Assembly: GCA_913031205.1 (NCBI GenBank)
Contig: CAJWEM010000007.1
Span: forward strand, 1-43,412
From: an uncultured Gammaproteobacteria bacterium
GTDB taxonomy: Bacteria > Pseudomonadota > Gammaproteobacteria > Poriferisulfidales > GCA-002705445
Reading direction: 5' to 3'
DNA length: 43,412 nucleotides
Positions 42,801-43,412 of this stretch are shown here, in pieces. A program made the position numbers and the translations under genes. The first letter of the stretch is position 1. Each line of letters begins with the position of its first letter. The notes under the pieces are model-generated. The model saw only the letters and a list, made by a program, of their open reading frames with translations. It made no database searches and was not told the DNA's origin.

Positions 42801-43412
42801 CTAATAATCATTTTTTCCATATTCACAAAATTGACAAGATTCCGCAGAATGAGGAATATCTTGTGAAGATAATAATTTGACTACTTTTTTAACGTAACTA
42901 ACAAAGTTATCTTCATCGATGGGTATTTCAAACCACTGTGCTTTATGAATGATTCCCAACGATGATTCACTTGTTTTTATCATTTTTTCATCAATATCTG
43001 GTTCAAATACAATTATTCCAAGTTTTGTAATAGGAGAAAGATGAGGTTTACCCTCGCGATTGTTTTCAAGAGCATACTTATAAGCATGTAACTGTGTGGA
43101 GTAATCTCTTGCTTTATCAGAACTCATAGCGGTTGTTTTAAAGTCAATCACAGCATATGAGCCATCATCAAGTTTCAAGAATGCATCACCTTTTCCTGAT
43201 ATATAACCTGCATTTCCATCTTCACACTTAATATCTACAGATTCTAATGTTTTACTTCCAGGTCCCTCAAAAAAAATCCCTTTGGGTATATCAATACAGA
43301 TATCTTCAGTTCTCATGCCTGTTGTAGAGTTTTTATGAATAATATCGTATTTTGAAAAGATACTAGGGAATGTCCCTGGTTGAGTGAGTCCTTTCCTGAT
43401 ATCCAAGTAAAA
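42801..43412 (-). CDS. PD-(D/E)XK nuclease-like protein, 5' end outside window
   Basis: The frame stays open to the window edge (204 codons), so the true start lies beyond 43412; a TTG at 43406 is probably internal. Counting from that TTG, the nuclease core is visible: D74 in ISGKGDAF, D88-x-K90 in YAVIDFKTT, and Q105/Y109 in TQLHAYKYALE, the QxxxY motif of RecB/Cas4-type nucleases. A C-terminal CQFC pair (C191, C194) could be part of a metal or Fe-S site whose other cysteines lie upstream. I recall similar small proteins beginning with a CPRCFYLD-like motif, and FYLDIRKG at the edge fits that. Substrate and role are unknown; no helicase or cas gene is beside it. Confidence 0.75.
   Translation of the reverse strand, partial: FYLDIRKGLTQPGTFPSIFSKYDIIHKNSTTGMRTEDICIDIPKGIFFEGPGSKTLESVDIKCEDGNAGYISGKGDAFLKLDDGSYAVIDFKTTAMSSDKARDYSTQLHAYKYALENNREGKPHLSPITKLGIIVFEPDIDEKMIKTSESSLGIIHKAQWFEIPIDEDNFVSYVKKVVKLLSSQDIPHSAESCQFCEYGKNDY

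Noticed and set aside
1-43412. CRISPR array, insertion sequence, integrase or prophage genes
   Set aside because: Read through on both strands; there are no regularly spaced repeats, transposase motifs or phage structural genes, and no gap is long enough for an array.

Overview
The window is a gene-dense, AT-rich chromosomal segment (roughly 30% GC by eye) from a streamlined gammaproteobacterium. Gene order supports this: argJ - ThiE-like - zapD/coaE, bamD/rluD/pgeF, dapA-bamC, xseB-ispA-dxs, mreBCD-rnd, and hemA-prfA-prmC divergent from TPR-lolB-ispE-tRNA-Gln-prs-rplY-pth-ychF. The last block matches the order I remember from Pseudomonas (PA4664-PA4673). Low GC, tiny spacers, overlapping genes and a periplasmic persulfide/cytochrome c context fit a small-genome marine or sulfur-associated lineage such as the SUP05/Thioglobus type. 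I cannot fix the genus from sequence alone.

Layout. 1-1107: end of argJ and a ThiE-like protein, facing zapD-coaE (1090-2426, minus). 2503-7057: nadE, then bamD (minus) divergent from rluD-pgeF. 7061-8725: a lone, visibly GC-richer periplasmic amino-acid/amide-type binding protein with its own promoter, structured leader and strong terminator. 8726-13544: proS (minus), a LysR regulator, bcp (minus), dapA-bamC. 13541-20542 (minus): an apparent seven-gene operon ypjD-yfjD-fdhD-xseB-ispA-dxs-folE2. 20697-25663: slt, metY (minus), a diheme cytochrome c, ibaG (minus), an ETHE1-like persulfide dioxygenase. 25656-29111 (minus): mreB-mreC-mreD-rnd. 29225-32417: gatCAB. 32403-35360 (minus): hemA-prfA-prmC. 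35433-42260: TPR protein, lolB, ispE, tRNA-Gln, prs, rplY, pth, ychF, tRNA-Met. 42274-43412 (minus): an acidic unknown protein and a PD-(D/E)XK nuclease-like protein that runs off the window.

Most genes are housekeeping: envelope assembly (BamC, BamD, LolB, MreBCD, Slt), isoprenoid synthesis (Dxs, IspA, IspE), translation (ProS, GatCAB, PrfA, PrmC, Pth, RplY, RluD), and cofactor and amino-acid synthesis (NadE, CoaE, HemA, FolE2, DapA, MetY, ArgJ). I see no CRISPR array, insertion sequence, prophage or integrase. No intergenic stretch exceeds 300 bases; the longest is the 266-base binding-protein leader and promoter region.

The most unusual points are: an XseB made of two tandem copies in one polypeptide; a bacterial-type ProRS with its editing insertion domain deleted; a ThiE-like protein without its usual Nudix partner and without a metal-binding Asp; a PrmC lacking its N-terminal release-factor-recognition domain; a structured RNA leader with a masked ribosome binding site; convergent genes that almost always abut or overlap tail-to-tail, twice sharing one 4-bp palindrome as both stop codons; and a 20-bp tandem repeat in the bcp/dapA promoter gap. 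None amounts to a clearly new multi-gene system. The PD-(D/E)XK pair at the right edge is the least understood part.
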